DNA of 64,000 nucleotides. Origin: Nitrospirota bacterium. GTDB lineage: Bacteria > Nitrospirota > Thermodesulfovibrionia > UBA6902. Positions 26,187 to 34,877 of the stretch are shown here, in pieces (position 1 is the stretch's first letter; every line of letters begins with the position of its first letter). A model generated the notes under the pieces. That model did no database searches, was not told where the DNA came from, and saw only the letters and a program-made list of their open reading frames with translations. The position numbers were made by a program, and so were the translations under genes. The stretch is taken from assembly GCA_016215115.1 (NCBI GenBank), contig JACRLN010000021.1, positions 6,424 through 70,423 of the forward strand, given 5' to 3'.

Positions 26187-26705
26187 TCAATGGACCTCCG
26201 TTATGATCTGGATTTCTTTTGAGAGCAGGCCCTCTGTTACGCCGACAGCGCTGACTTTGTAATAATATTTTGTATTGGGTTCTACGTTTTTATCAGTAAA
26301 CGCAGGGGTAACAGTCTCTCCTGCCAGTATATAGCCATCTCCTTTGAAGCGATAAATTCTATATAATTTGATTTCCTGCCCTGCAACCTCATCCCAGGTA
26401 AGTACAATGCTTTGCTGGGTATAAACACCAACCAGTCCTGTGGGTGAATCAGGAGGAGTTACCTGTATCGTCTGCTGTTCACTACTTTTCTGCTCCGGCA
26501 AAGTTTCCGGTTTCTCACTCTCTTTCTGGCTTTGATCCTTTCCCCTTTGAACAGCCCTTTCATCACGAGATTCAACTAAAACCGGCTCACCTCTCCTGCC
26601 GCAAGCAGTAAGTAAAGTGAGAAGTAAGAAGTGAGAAGTAAGAAGTAAAAAAATAAGAGCAACTCGCATCAAGTTGTTTGTTCTTTTGTATTGTTTATCT
26701 TTCAT
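26187..26705 (-). CDS. Lipoprotein with fibronectin type III domain
   Basis: 172 residues. The N-terminus is a lipoprotein signal ending LLTACGRRGEP, with the lipobox Cys at residue 35. A charged linker (about 40-80) is followed by a fibronectin type III-like domain (PDSPTGLVGVYTQQSIVLTW ... YYYKVSAVG). The hydrophobic part of the signal (about residues 20-33) is encoded by a family E tandem string at 26612-26652, so a repeat makes up the secretion signal. In many bacteria a small lipoprotein follows argH; the order here (argH, lipoprotein, gmhA) fits that. The function is unknown. Confidence 0.78.
   Translation of the reverse strand: MKDKQYKRTNNLMRVALIFLLLTSHFLLLTLLTACGRRGEPVLVESRDERAVQRGKDQSQKESEKPETLPEQKSSEQQTIQVTPPDSPTGLVGVYTQQSIVLTWDEVAGQEIKLYRIYRFKGDGYILAGETVTPAFTDKNVEPNTKYYYKVSAVGVTEGLLSKEIQIITEVH
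26595..26652. repeat. Family E tandem string (AAGTGAGAAGTAAGAAGTGAG)
   Basis: Direct units of AAGTGAGAAGTAAG repeat about three times. Read on the minus strand it encodes the Leu/Thr/Phe core of the signal peptide of the gene at 26187. Confidence 0.7.
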
Positions 26706-26720
26706 TGACTATTTCCGGTG

Positions 26721-26765
26721 TTGTGGGCGAAGCATTGCCGGGCGAGGCAACGCCTCGCCCCTACC
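26721..26765. repeat. Family D palindrome (GGGCGAGGCAACGCCTCGCCC)
   Basis: An almost perfect palindrome preceded by a degenerate copy (GTGGGCGAAGCATTGCCGGGCGA). It lies between argH and the lipoprotein gene and is closely related to the copy at 2681. Confidence 0.7.
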
Positions 26766-26767
26766 CC

Positions 26768-28138
26768 TTACTCCTTACCTCTTATTTGTTTGATCCGCGC
26801 AAGTACCATCTTTTTCGATGTACCTCCGAAGGATTTTTTCCCTTCAATTGAAGTTTTAACCGTAATATAATAAGCGATATCCTTACCTATCAGTTTTGAA
26901 AACTGCCGGAATTCCTTCAGACTCAAAGCGCTCATTGCCTTCTTATTGTCAATGCAATGCTTCACGACTTCGCCTGTAACCCTGTGGGCCTCCCTGAAAG
27001 GCATACCTTTCCTGACAAGATATTCTGCAAGGTCTGTCGCTGTTAAAAATCCCTCCTCTGCAGATTTTGCCATTGCCTTCTTATTGAACCGGACCTTTGG
27101 CATCATCTCTGTTAAAACCTGCAGGCTTGATTTCACCGTATCAACTGTGTCAAATACCGGCTCTTTATCCTCCTGCAGGTCCCTGTTATATGCAAGCGGC
27201 AACCCCTTCATGACAGTAAGTATTGCCATGAGATGCCCAAAGACCCTTCCTGTTTTGCCCCTTATCAATTCAAGAACATCAGGGTTCTTCTTCTGCGGCA
27301 TGATACTGGAACCGGTTGTGAATGCATCAGGCAATTCAATAAATCCGAACTGATCATTATTCCATATAATTATTTCTTCTGAAAACCTCGACAGATGGAC
27401 CATCAGTATGCTTGAAACCGAGACAAATTCAATAACAAAGTCCCTGTCAGACACGGCATCCATGCTGTTTTCAGATATCTCAGGGAACTTTAAAAGCCGC
27501 GCCACATACCTTCTGTCAATAGGCAGTGTTGTTCCTGCCAATGCCGCAGAGCCAAGCGGCAAGACATTTATCCTCTTAAAACAATCTTCAAACCTTTCCC
27601 TGTCACGGTCCAGCATTTCAAAATATGCAAGCAGGTGATGTGCAAGCAGCACAGGCTGCGCCTTTTGTAAATGAGTAAATCCAGGCATAACTGTATCAAC
27701 GTGTTTCTCCGCAGCAGAGACAATGGCTTTTTGAAAGTTCTTGATCAATTTCAGAATATCGGTAACTTCATCCCTTAGAAAAAGTCTGAGATCAAGAGCT
27801 ACCTGGTCATTACGGCTCCTTGCAGTGTGGAGCTTCCCGCCGACAGAACCTATTTTATTGATAAGTGCATGTTCTATGTTCATGTGTACATCTTCAAGAT
27901 TGTCAAGAAATGTAAATCTGCCTGCTTGTATCTCTTCTCTTATTTTTTCGAGACCGAGAAGTATTAATTCAACGTCTTTTTTGGGAATGATCTTCTGTTT
28001 TCCTAACATTTTGACATGGGCAACGCTCCCCTCTATGTCATACTTCCATAGACGTACATCAAAAGACAATGAAGAAGTAAACTTTTCCACTACCTTTTCT
28101 GTCTTCTCTTTAAACCTTCCTGCCCAGAGTTTTTCCAT
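26768..28138 (-). CDS. argH: Argininosuccinate lyase
   Basis: 456 residues, normal length. The signature GSSIMPQKKNPDVLELIRGK is intact, and WAGRFKEKTEKVVEKFTSS, HTARSRNDQVALDLRL and GFTHLQKAQPVLLAHHL are as in the family. It cleaves argininosuccinate to arginine and fumarate. No clear ribosome binding site is seen at 28139-28150. It is followed by the lipoprotein and gmhA genes. Confidence 0.95.
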   Translation of the reverse strand: MEKLWAGRFKEKTEKVVEKFTSSLSFDVRLWKYDIEGSVAHVKMLGKQKIIPKKDVELILLGLEKIREEIQAGRFTFLDNLEDVHMNIEHALINKIGSVGGKLHTARSRNDQVALDLRLFLRDEVTDILKLIKNFQKAIVSAAEKHVDTVMPGFTHLQKAQPVLLAHHLLAYFEMLDRDRERFEDCFKRINVLPLGSAALAGTTLPIDRRYVARLLKFPEISENSMDAVSDRDFVIEFVSVSSILMVHLSRFSEEIIIWNNDQFGFIELPDAFTTGSSIMPQKKNPDVLELIRGKTGRVFGHLMAILTVMKGLPLAYNRDLQEDKEPVFDTVDTVKSSLQVLTEMMPKVRFNKKAMAKSAEEGFLTATDLAEYLVRKGMPFREAHRVTGEVVKHCIDNKKAMSALSLKEFRQFSKLIGKDIAYYITVKTSIEGKKSFGGTSKKMVLARIKQIRGKE

Positions 28139-28239
28139 AAAAGTAAGAATAAAATTTAACCATATTGATAGTCAAGCTTATATTGATAATCATTATGTAG
28201 TTACTTTAAACTATGACAACTTTTTTAATCGAAAGGATT

Positions 28240-28322
28240 TAAAAAATCCCCCTTCATCCCCCTTTTTCAAAGGGGGACTTCTAATCCCCTCTTTGTCAAA
28301 GAGGGGTTAGGGGAGATTTTTA
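28240..28322. repeat. Family C repeat, double form
   Basis: AAAAAATCCCCCTTCATCCCCCTTTTTCAAAGGGGG is followed by a second dyad, CCCCTCTTTGTCAAAGAGGGG, and GGGGAGATTTTT. The same double arrangement, in frame, forms the inserts in the ketosynthase at 28366 and in waaA. Confidence 0.8.
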
Positions 28323-28365
28323 AACTGTAACAATACCCTTTGCGTTTGTATTGGATAAATAAGCT

Positions 28366-29742
28366 ATGGACGATAAAGTTGTCATCACAGGAATGGGAGT
28401 TGTCTCTTCACTGGGGCACAGCACATCAGAGACATGGAATGCTTTGCTTTCCGGCGGGTGCGGCATACGCCCGATTGAAGACTTTGATGTACAAGGTTTC
28501 AAGTGCAAAGTAGCGGCTCAGGTGCACGGTCTAAGTCCTTTAGAACTCGGAATACATCATAGAGATGCACGTATTATGGATAAACATTCTCTTATGCTCA
28601 TGAAATGCAGTCAGGATGCCTTTAAGAATTCAATGGTGACTGCCGCTTCTATCCCCGGAGAAGACATAGGTTTCTTTGCTGCTATGGGAATGGTTGACTA
28701 TAATATCGAGGACCTCCTGTCAGCAGTTTTAAAATCATTAGATTCACACAGCAATTTAAATTATACCGCCTTTTATTCCAGTGGATATCAGGATATCTAT
28801 CCGCTCTGGCCGCTTTCCATGCTGAATAATATAAGTTTCTGTCAGGTTGTTGTCAGCCTTGGCATAAAAGGGGAAAACACTGTTTTCTCTCCACATGCCG
28901 ATTCAGGCACACAGGCAATTATTGAGGGAGCAAATACGATTATTGAGAAAAGGGCACAGTTAGTGCTTGCAGGCGGTGTCAGCGAAAAAGTATCTCCTTT
29001 AAGTCTTGCACGCACTTCCTGGGCCGGTATATTAAATACATCAAATCCCCCCACACCCCCTTTTGCTAAAGGGGGGAACACACCCCTAACCCCTCTTGAT
29101 AGAGGGGAATCTCCCCCTTTGAAAAAGGGGGAAAAAGGGGGATTTTCAGATGAAATGTTGTGCCGTCCATTTGGTAAAGATAGAAAAGGAACCATTATAG
29201 GGGAAGGATGTGGAATTGTTACCCTGGAATCTTTATCATCTGCAAAGAAAAGACAGGCTCCATATTTTGCAGCGATTACAGGATATGCCTGTGCTTTTGG
29301 GAAAAGCGAGAGTTGCAATTGTCCCACTTCAAGGGCGCTTTCAAATGCAATGGAGCAGGCGCTCTTTAAGGCTGATCTTAAACCTTCAGACATCGATTTA
29401 ATTATTGCACATGGAGATGGGACCCACATGGGTGATAAAAATGAAATAGAGGCAATTCATCATACTTTTTCAAATTGCATAAGCAAAATAAACGTATTCT
29501 CATCAAAAGGAGCAGTTGGAAATTTACTTGCGGGCGCTCCTGCTGTTGATATCATTCTGGGAATTTGCATGCTTCGGGATGGTATAATTCCTGCGGTCAG
29601 TAATGCATTGCCCTTAGACGAAGACATAAGGTTTAAAGTCATCAGCAAAGAGCCGCTGAAAAAGGATTTAAAACGTATATTAATTAACGCGAGCAGTTGC
29701 GAAGGGCAATGTGCGAGCTTGATAATAGAAGCGGTAAATTGA
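28366..29742 (+). CDS. Ketosynthase-like protein lacking the catalytic Cys (KS-beta/CLF type)
   Basis: 458 residues of the FabF fold (start DDKVVITGMGVVSSLGHSTS). The active-site motif TACxSG is replaced by PHADSG, so the nucleophile Cys is absent. One His site remains (AHGDGT), and the second is Asn instead of His (GAVGNLLAG). This is the pattern of chain-length-factor-like partners of type II synthases. Residues about 226-261 (PPTPPFAKGGNTPLTPLDRG and on) are translated from a family C repeat inserted in frame just before the LCRPFGKDRKG motif. No strong ribosome binding site was seen. The next gene starts five bases after the stop. Confidence 0.82.
   Translation: MDDKVVITGMGVVSSLGHSTSETWNALLSGGCGIRPIEDFDVQGFKCKVAAQVHGLSPLELGIHHRDARIMDKHSLMLMKCSQDAFKNSMVTAASIPGEDIGFFAAMGMVDYNIEDLLSAVLKSLDSHSNLNYTAFYSSGYQDIYPLWPLSMLNNISFCQVVVSLGIKGENTVFSPHADSGTQAIIEGANTIIEKRAQLVLAGGVSEKVSPLSLARTSWAGILNTSNPPTPPFAKGGNTPLTPLDRGESPPLKKGEKGGFSDEMLCRPFGKDRKGTIIGEGCGIVTLESLSSAKKRQAPYFAAITGYACAFGKSESCNCPTSRALSNAMEQALFKADLKPSDIDLIIAHGDGTHMGDKNEIEAIHHTFSNCISKINVFSSKGAVGNLLAGAPAVDIILGICMLRDGIIPAVSNALPLDEDIRFKVISKEPLKKDLKRILINASSCEGQCASLIIEAVN
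29042..29147. repeat. Family C repeat inside the ketosynthase-like gene
   Basis: AAATCCCCCCACACCCCC, TTTTGCTAAAGGGGGG, CCCCTCTTGATAGAGGGG and CCCCCTTTGAAAAAGGGGG dyads span about 106 bases without stopping the frame. They encode a Pro/Gly/Lys-rich stretch. Confidence 0.82.
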
Positions 29743-29746
29743 TAAC

Positions 29747-30187
29747 ATGCGTTTCTTATTTTACGACAAAATAACAAGCATAGAAAAAGATAAATCAATA
29801 ACCGGCGTCAAGACTTTTACGCTTTCGGAAGAATTTCTGAGAGGGCATTTCAAAAAAAAGGCTCTTGTACCTGGGGTCATATATGTTGAAGCAATGGCCC
29901 AGTTACTCGGCTGGCTGGTTATTTATTCCTATGATTTCAAAATCTCCGCTATCATGTCGCTTGTGGAAGATGTAAGTATTTCCTCTCAGTTACGGCCTGG
30001 ATTTAAAGCTGAAATACACGGAGAGATTATCTCCACATCCCGGAGGGATTCTCTCGGAAAAGCATGGATTACAGTTGACGGAGAAACAATCGCCTCAATG
30101 AACCGCATTATTTACAGCCATATTCATAAAGTTAATTCAGAGGCCCTTGCGAACCTGTTTTATTATTACAGCGGGATCAGGGTATAA
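29747..30187 (+). CDS. Hotdog-fold 3-hydroxyacyl-ACP dehydratase (FabZ-like), first copy
   Basis: 146 residues. EFLRGHFKKKALVPGVIYVE and AMAQLLGW match the FabZ active-site helix, with His in GHF and Glu in VEAMAQ. The protein is small and single-domain. It sits between two ketosynthase homologues, only five bases after the first, and would dehydrate the 3-hydroxyacyl chain on an acyl carrier protein. A second, diverged copy is at 33120. Confidence 0.8.
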   Translation: MRFLFYDKITSIEKDKSITGVKTFTLSEEFLRGHFKKKALVPGVIYVEAMAQLLGWLVIYSYDFKISAIMSLVEDVSISSQLRPGFKAEIHGEIISTSRRDSLGKAWITVDGETIASMNRIIYSHIHKVNSEALANLFYYYSGIRV

Positions 30188-30231
30188 TGAGCAGAGTTTT
30201 TCGAAAAACGGCAAGTATTTTTGCCACGAAC

Positions 30232-30385
30232 AAACACGAATTTTCACGAAAGTGTAGTCTCGTCATTCCCGAAGTTTTTTATCGGGAATCCAGTATTCTT
30301 TTAAATCAACTGCTTCTGGATTCCCGCTTAAGGACTGCGGGAATGACAGCGTTTATCTTATCCACACTCTTCCCGGAAGAATCAT
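30232..30385. repeat. Family A' element between dehydratase and ketosynthase
   Basis: The core is GTCATTCCCGAAG...TCGGGAATCC (30262-30291) and GGATTCCCGCTTAAGGACTG plus CGGGAATGAC (30318-30347). The right flank GCGTTTATCTTATCCACACTCTTCCCGGAAGAAT is the reverse complement of the left flank of the element at 16600. GCCACGAACAAACACGAATTTTCACGAA on the left resembles 3651. Confidence 0.7.
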
Positions 30386-30409
30386 TTTTTTCTATTTCTA
30401 AGGTAAATA

Positions 30410-31711
30410 ATGAATAAACGAAGGGTCGTTGTTACAGGACTTGGAATGGCAACTTCACTGGGTCTTGAAGTTGAAGAAAACTGGCAAAAGGCGCTTGCCG
30501 GGATATCAGGCATCCGCAGACTTACATATCCGCAAGCTGAGAAATCTCCTGTTCAGGCTGTTGGCGAGGTAAACGTGGCAGACTGGAATAAAATCCAGGA
30601 AGAATTTCCAGAAGATGCACAGAATGAAGGCGAAAGGAGAACCTTGTTTGCATTGTGGACGGCAAAAAAAGCATTGAAGGATGCCTTCCCAACTTCCCAA
30701 CTTCTCAACTTCCTGTCTCACTCCGAACTTGACCGTTACGGCGTAATTCTCGCCTCCGGTCTTGGGATAGTCAGATTAGAAGATATTCAGAAATGGATTG
30801 ATAAAAATGGAAAGTTTGATTATGTGAAATTCGGCAGAGAATATAAAGATATTCACAAAGAGTCTATTATGAAAAATAATTCAAACAGACCTTCTGCACT
30901 TATTGCAAACAGATTTGGATTGTCCGGATATAACGCAACAATAACCACTGCCTGCGCTTCGGCATCTCAAGCCATAGGCACCGCTTATCGCACTATCAAA
31001 AGGGGATATGCAAACGTGATATTAGCAGGCGGAGCTGATTCAATGATTAATCCTGTGGGACTTGTTTTCTTTGTTCTCCTTGGCGCTGCCGCCGCCTCAT
31101 CGAATAATCCTGAAGAGACTTGCAGACCCTTTGACAGAAAAAGAAGCGGACTTGTGATGGGTGAAGGCTCCGGAGTTGTTGTTCTTGAGGAAGAATCACA
31201 TGCAACAGAAAGAGGAGCCAGGATTTACGCAGAAATTGCAGGGTACGGAACAACCATCGACGCATATCAGATTACAGCGCCGCATCCAAAAGGAGAAGGC
31301 GCTGAAAAAGCGATGCGCGCAGCGCTTTTGGATGCAAACATAACGCCTGAAGAAATAGATTATATTAACTCTCACGGAACAGGCACCAGGCTAAATGATT
31401 CAGCAGAGACGATAGCAGTAAAAAATGTGTTCAAAGAACACGCGTATAATCTCTGCATTAATTCGAGCAAGTCGGTGATAGGACATTTAATAGCTGCTTC
31501 GGGGGGGCCTGAATTTGTATTTACAGTATTGAGCGTTAACAGAGATGAAATCCATCCTACTTTAAACCTTAAAGATCCTGATCCAAAGTGCGATCTTGAC
31601 TATGTCCCCAACGTAAAAAGGACTAAAACCGTTAACTCTGCGATATCAAACTCATTCGGTTTCGGAGGACAGAATGCATCTATTGTGGTAAAAAAGTATA
31701 ATAACTTTTAA
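30410..31711 (+). CDS. Catalytically complete beta-ketoacyl-ACP synthase (FabF-like)
   Basis: 433 residues. All three catalytic residues are present: Cys in TTACASASQAIG (about residue 184), His in NSHGTGTRLND and His in SSKSVIGHLIAASGG. It would elongate acyl-ACP with malonyl-ACP. Residues about 94-106 (FPTSQLLNFLSHSE) come from a family E string (CTTCCCAACTTCCCAACTTC) inserted in a surface loop before DRYGVILASG. It is the only one of three ketosynthase homologues in this cluster that keeps the Cys. Confidence 0.88.
   Translation: MNKRRVVVTGLGMATSLGLEVEENWQKALAGISGIRRLTYPQAEKSPVQAVGEVNVADWNKIQEEFPEDAQNEGERRTLFALWTAKKALKDAFPTSQLLNFLSHSELDRYGVILASGLGIVRLEDIQKWIDKNGKFDYVKFGREYKDIHKESIMKNNSNRPSALIANRFGLSGYNATITTACASASQAIGTAYRTIKRGYANVILAGGADSMINPVGLVFFVLLGAAAASSNNPEETCRPFDRKRSGLVMGEGSGVVVLEEESHATERGARIYAEIAGYGTTIDAYQITAPHPKGEGAEKAMRAALLDANITPEEIDYINSHGTGTRLNDSAETIAVKNVFKEHAYNLCINSSKSVIGHLIAASGGPEFVFTVLSVNRDEIHPTLNLKDPDPKCDLDYVPNVKRTKTVNSAISNSFGFGGQNASIVVKKYNNF
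30690..30730. repeat. Family E string inside the ketosynthase gene
   Basis: CCCAACTTCCCAACTTCTCA and ACTTCCTGTCTCACTC match the strings at 31800 and 21730 and keep the reading frame open. Confidence 0.65.
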
Positions 31712-31852
31712 CCACAGAGTACACAGAGTTTAAAAAAGAAGTTGAGAGGATAAGAAGTTATGAAGCTGAGAAAAAACAGAAATTATTTCTTCTCCCATCT
31801 TCTTAACTTCCCAACTTCCCATCTTCTATCTCACTCTGTGATCTCTGTGGTT
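31710..31852. repeat. Family B repeat with nested family E dyad
   Basis: AACCACAGAGTACACAGAG on the left and CTCTGTGATCTCTGTGGTT on the right bound a region that itself holds AGTTGAGAGGATAAGAAGTT against AACTTCCCATCTTC. One family is apparently inserted in another. The element ends 14 bases before fabG and sits next to its ribosome binding site. Confidence 0.75.
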
Positions 31853-31866
31853 ATAAAGGAGAAAAA

Positions 31867-32619
31867 ATGAATATCGATTTATCCGGCAAAATCGCTCTGG
31901 TAACCGGCGGTTCGAGAGGTATAGGACGGGAGACCTGCATACTGCTTTCAAAGGCAGGAGCAAAGGTAATAATAAATTATAAGAAGTCAGCGGAAAAGGC
32001 TGAAGAAGTCAGGAAAGCCATAACAGATTCCGGCTCTGATGCGGATATTTTCCAGACTGATTTGTCAGAGCCTGATGATGTTAAAGCGCTTTTTGATTTT
32101 ATCAGAGCCAAATACAACAGGCTTGACATACTTGTTAATAATGCCGGAATCATCAAGGATAATCTGTTGCTTGCAATGGAACTTTCCGAGTGGGACCAGG
32201 TAATTGATACAAATTTGAGGGGAGCGTTTCTATGCACCAAATATGCTGCAGAAATGATGATGGCAAACCACTCAGGCAAAATAATAAACATTTCTTCCAT
32301 AGGCGCGATAAAAGGCGGACGGGGACAAACAAATTATGCCTCTGCAAAAGGCGGGCTTATCTCGTTTACGCGTTCATGTGCTGTTGAGCTGGCTGGAAAG
32401 GGGATTCAGGCAAATGCTGTATTACCGGGGATGATTGTAACAGACATGAGCAGCCGAGTGAGAAAAAAGGCAGGAGAGAAAATCCTTGAACAGATTCCGC
32501 TTAACAGATTCGGCGATCCGCTTGATGTAGCAAATCTGATTGTATTCCTTGCTTCTGATAAAGCTGATTATATAACAGGTCAGGCCATCCCTGTTGACGG
32601 AGGACTCAGCGTTTCATGA
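31867..32619 (+). CDS. fabG: 3-oxoacyl-ACP reductase (FabG-like)
   Basis: 250 residues of the short-chain dehydrogenase family. VTGGSRGIGRE binds the cofactor, NNAG follows, Ser is in IINISSIGA, and Tyr-Lys in YASAKGG. The C-terminus ITGQAIPVDGGLSV is typical of FabG. It reduces 3-ketoacyl-ACP with NADPH. Ribosome binding site AAAGGAGAAAAA. Its place between ketosynthase and AcpS shows it belongs to this pathway rather than to general fatty acid synthesis, which is inference from context. Confidence 0.88.
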   Translation: MNIDLSGKIALVTGGSRGIGRETCILLSKAGAKVIINYKKSAEKAEEVRKAITDSGSDADIFQTDLSEPDDVKALFDFIRAKYNRLDILVNNAGIIKDNLLLAMELSEWDQVIDTNLRGAFLCTKYAAEMMMANHSGKIINISSIGAIKGGRGQTNYASAKGGLISFTRSCAVELAGKGIQANAVLPGMIVTDMSSRVRKKAGEKILEQIPLNRFGDPLDVANLIVFLASDKADYITGQAIPVDGGLSVS

Positions 32620-32662
32620 ATAGTAATCAGCGATCGGCCGTCAGCAATCAGGGGAAAAGCGA

Positions 32663-33052
32663 ATGAAACTTTATCAGGGTATCGACATTGTAGAGGTCGG
32701 GAAATTCAGGAAGATTCTCCTCAGAAATATAAATTTTACAACCGATATTTTCACGGAACAGGAAAGAGAATATTGTCTGTCCAGGAAAGACCCCTATATT
32801 CACTTTGCGGGGCGCTTTGCTGTAAAAGAAGCAAGCATGAAGGCGCTCGGCATAGGGCTTTCCGGCTCAGGCATTGATCACGCTTTTCAGGAGATCGAGA
32901 CCATCCCCGGCGCTTCAGGAAAACCCGTACTTTCATTCAGCGGCTGGGTGGGTAAGATAAGCGAGAAACAGAGGATAAATCAACTTACCGTTTCCATTTC
33001 ACATTCATCCAATTATGCTGTTGCAAGTGTAATATTAGTTGGAACACAATGA
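32663..33052 (+). CDS. acpS: Holo-ACP synthase
   Basis: 129 residues, the normal AcpS length. GIDIVEVGKF holds the metal-binding Asp, FAGRFAVKEASMKALG the Glu and Lys, and SISHSSNYAVASVI the C-terminal signature. It attaches phosphopantetheine to an acyl carrier protein. No ACP gene was found in the cluster, so the carrier must be encoded elsewhere. Directly upstream is a small string (AGTAATCAGCGATCGGCCGTCAGCAATCAG) of family E type. Confidence 0.88.
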   Translation: MKLYQGIDIVEVGKFRKILLRNINFTTDIFTEQEREYCLSRKDPYIHFAGRFAVKEASMKALGIGLSGSGIDHAFQEIETIPGASGKPVLSFSGWVGKISEKQRINQLTVSISHSSNYAVASVILVGTQ

Positions 33053-33068
33053 TGTATAATATTCAATC

Positions 33069-33098
33069 TGCAGGGGCGAACGGCCGTTCGCCCCTGCA
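33069..33098. repeat. Family D perfect 30-bp palindrome
   Basis: TGCAGGGGCGAACGG followed immediately by its reverse complement. It lies between acpS and the second dehydratase gene. Confidence 0.8.
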
Positions 33099-33119
33099 TT
33101 GACATCAGAAATTAAACAA

Positions 33120-33575
33120 ATGCGTTACTTTTTAATTGACCACATTACTGAATGGAAATCAGGGGAGTTCATAAAGGGCGTTAAGAGTGTCGCCATGAGC
33201 GAGGATTTTTTAGAATTTCATTTCCCTAAAAATCCCATAATGCCGGGGGTCCTGCTTTTAGAAGCCTTGACGCAATTGACTGGCTGGCTTGAAGCTGCAT
33301 CATCTGATTTCAGGAACTGGTTTTTGATCAGCAAAGTCAGAAAATCCAACTTCTACAGTTTTGCGCTCCCTGGAGACCAGGTGGAGCTTGAAGTTCAACT
33401 TATATCCCCGGGTGAAAATCCCAATCTGAAAGTTTACAGAGGAACGGGCCTGGTTAAGGGAAAGAAAAAAATCGTCGCTGAATTTGAGGGTGAGATAGTG
33501 CCTGTTGCAGAAATCGAAGACCCTGATGAACAGAGAAGATTCTTCCAGGTTTTGACGAGAGAGATGAAATTATAA
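33120..33575 (+). CDS. Hotdog-fold dehydratase-like protein, second copy
   Basis: 151 residues from the ATG at 33120; the upstream TTG at 33099 lies right behind a palindrome and is less likely. LEFHFPKNPIMPGVLLLEAL carries His and Glu in FabZ positions, although the usual GHF is EFHF. A C-terminal tail (EDPDEQRRFFQVLTREMKL) extends beyond the family. The next gene begins in the stop codon region (ATAAATG), so translation is coupled. It may act as a second dehydratase or as an isomerase. Confidence 0.75.
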   Translation: MRYFLIDHITEWKSGEFIKGVKSVAMSEDFLEFHFPKNPIMPGVLLLEALTQLTGWLEAASSDFRNWFLISKVRKSNFYSFALPGDQVELEVQLISPGENPNLKVYRGTGLVKGKKKIVAEFEGEIVPVAEIEDPDEQRRFFQVLTREMKL

Positions 33576-34877
33576 ATGTCTGAAAGAGAAGTAGTCGTCA
33601 CAGGGATTGGACTTACAACTCCTATAGGAAAAAATGCTGAAGAAAACCTCGACAGTATAATGGCGATGAAGTCAGGCATTGCCCATTTCCCCGTTGACAA
33701 CCTGCCTGATTTTTTGCAGTACTATGCACAGGTAAAAGAATTTGACCTTCCGCAAAATATTGAGCCCAGACAGCAGGGTCAAATGAAATTCCTAAACCGC
33801 GGAGCCCTCCTTGGATTCTGCTCGTCCTGTGAAGCTGTATCTCAATTCCGTGAAAAGCTGGCAGATATTCCTCCGGGCAGACGGGCTTTATATGTCGCTT
33901 CAGGAGATTTCACCAAGATCGGTTATGAATTTATGTATCCGGCAATAAACGACAGCGCTGACAGCAACTGGCAAATGGTTGATCAGATAAAACTGAACAA
34001 TGCTGCTTTAAACAAGGTTAACCCGTTTTTTCTTCTCGAATCTCTTTCCAACAACCTTTTCAGCTTCCTCTCCGCATATATGGAATTCATGGGGCCCAAT
34101 ACAAGTCTGGCAAGCCTCTCTCCCAACGGAGGCAATGCACTCGAAATGGCATACCGGAGTATTAAGCAGAATAAGGCCGATATTGCTTTAGCCGTAGGCT
34201 ACGGCAGCTGGATAACGGAAATCCCTCTCTATGAGCTTGAAGGACTGGGGATTCTTTCAAAATGTAAATACGGAATTCATTCATACAAACCCTTTGATAG
34301 AAACAGGGATGGTTTCATTCCCGGCGAAGGCGGCGCCGCGATCCTTCTTGCATCTGCTGATGCGGCAAAACAGTGGGGCGCAGTGATTCTTGGAAGAATT
34401 AAAGGAGTTGAAAATTGTATTGAATTCCCTTCAGACCGGTGTATCGGCGTTCCTGATAAAGTTATCAAACGGAATATACTTAACGTCCTGAAAGAAACGG
34501 GCTGCAGAACAGATGATCTTGCCTGCATCATTCCGCACGGAAGCGGAACCCGGAAAGGCGACAGATCGGAGTTAAGATCAATCATGGATGTCCTCGGTGA
34601 TAAAAAATCAGATATCCCCGTCTGCGGATTGAAACCTTATACGGGCCATATGGGTGCGGCAAGCGACATAGCAGAGGTGATTTTCGGAATACATGCCGTG
34701 AGAAGCAAAACCGTCCCCGCAACATTGAACTTTCAGGAAACCGAGAAAGAATGCTCAGAATTACGGATATCGAATTCTCCACAATCATGCGACAAGAGTC
34801 ATTTCCTCTCAATCAGCTACGGCGCAGGCGGGCAGTCGTCGTCTGTTATTGTGGAAGTTACCTCAAAAGAAGAATGA
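33576..34877 (+). CDS. Third ketosynthase homologue, active-site Cys replaced
   Basis: 433 residues with the ketosynthase fold (start EREVVVTGIGLTTPIGKNAE). At the active site LASLSPNGGNALEMA replaces ATACxSG, so Ser stands where Cys is expected. Both His motifs are kept (IPHGSGTRKGD and YTGHMGAASD). It could be a chain-length-factor-like partner or a condensing enzyme with changed chemistry. It is clearly different from the first Cys-lacking homologue, which has also lost a His. It starts one base after the dehydratase stop. Confidence 0.8.
   Translation: MSEREVVVTGIGLTTPIGKNAEENLDSIMAMKSGIAHFPVDNLPDFLQYYAQVKEFDLPQNIEPRQQGQMKFLNRGALLGFCSSCEAVSQFREKLADIPPGRRALYVASGDFTKIGYEFMYPAINDSADSNWQMVDQIKLNNAALNKVNPFFLLESLSNNLFSFLSAYMEFMGPNTSLASLSPNGGNALEMAYRSIKQNKADIALAVGYGSWITEIPLYELEGLGILSKCKYGIHSYKPFDRNRDGFIPGEGGAAILLASADAAKQWGAVILGRIKGVENCIEFPSDRCIGVPDKVIKRNILNVLKETGCRTDDLACIIPHGSGTRKGDRSELRSIMDVLGDKKSDIPVCGLKPYTGHMGAASDIAEVIFGIHAVRSKTVPATLNFQETEKECSELRISNSPQSCDKSHFLSISYGAGGQSSSVIVEVTSKEE

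Noticed and set aside
30187-30417. 76-codon frame between the dehydratase and ketosynthase
   Set aside because: Almost entirely made of a family A' repeat; not an acyl carrier protein (no DSL motif).
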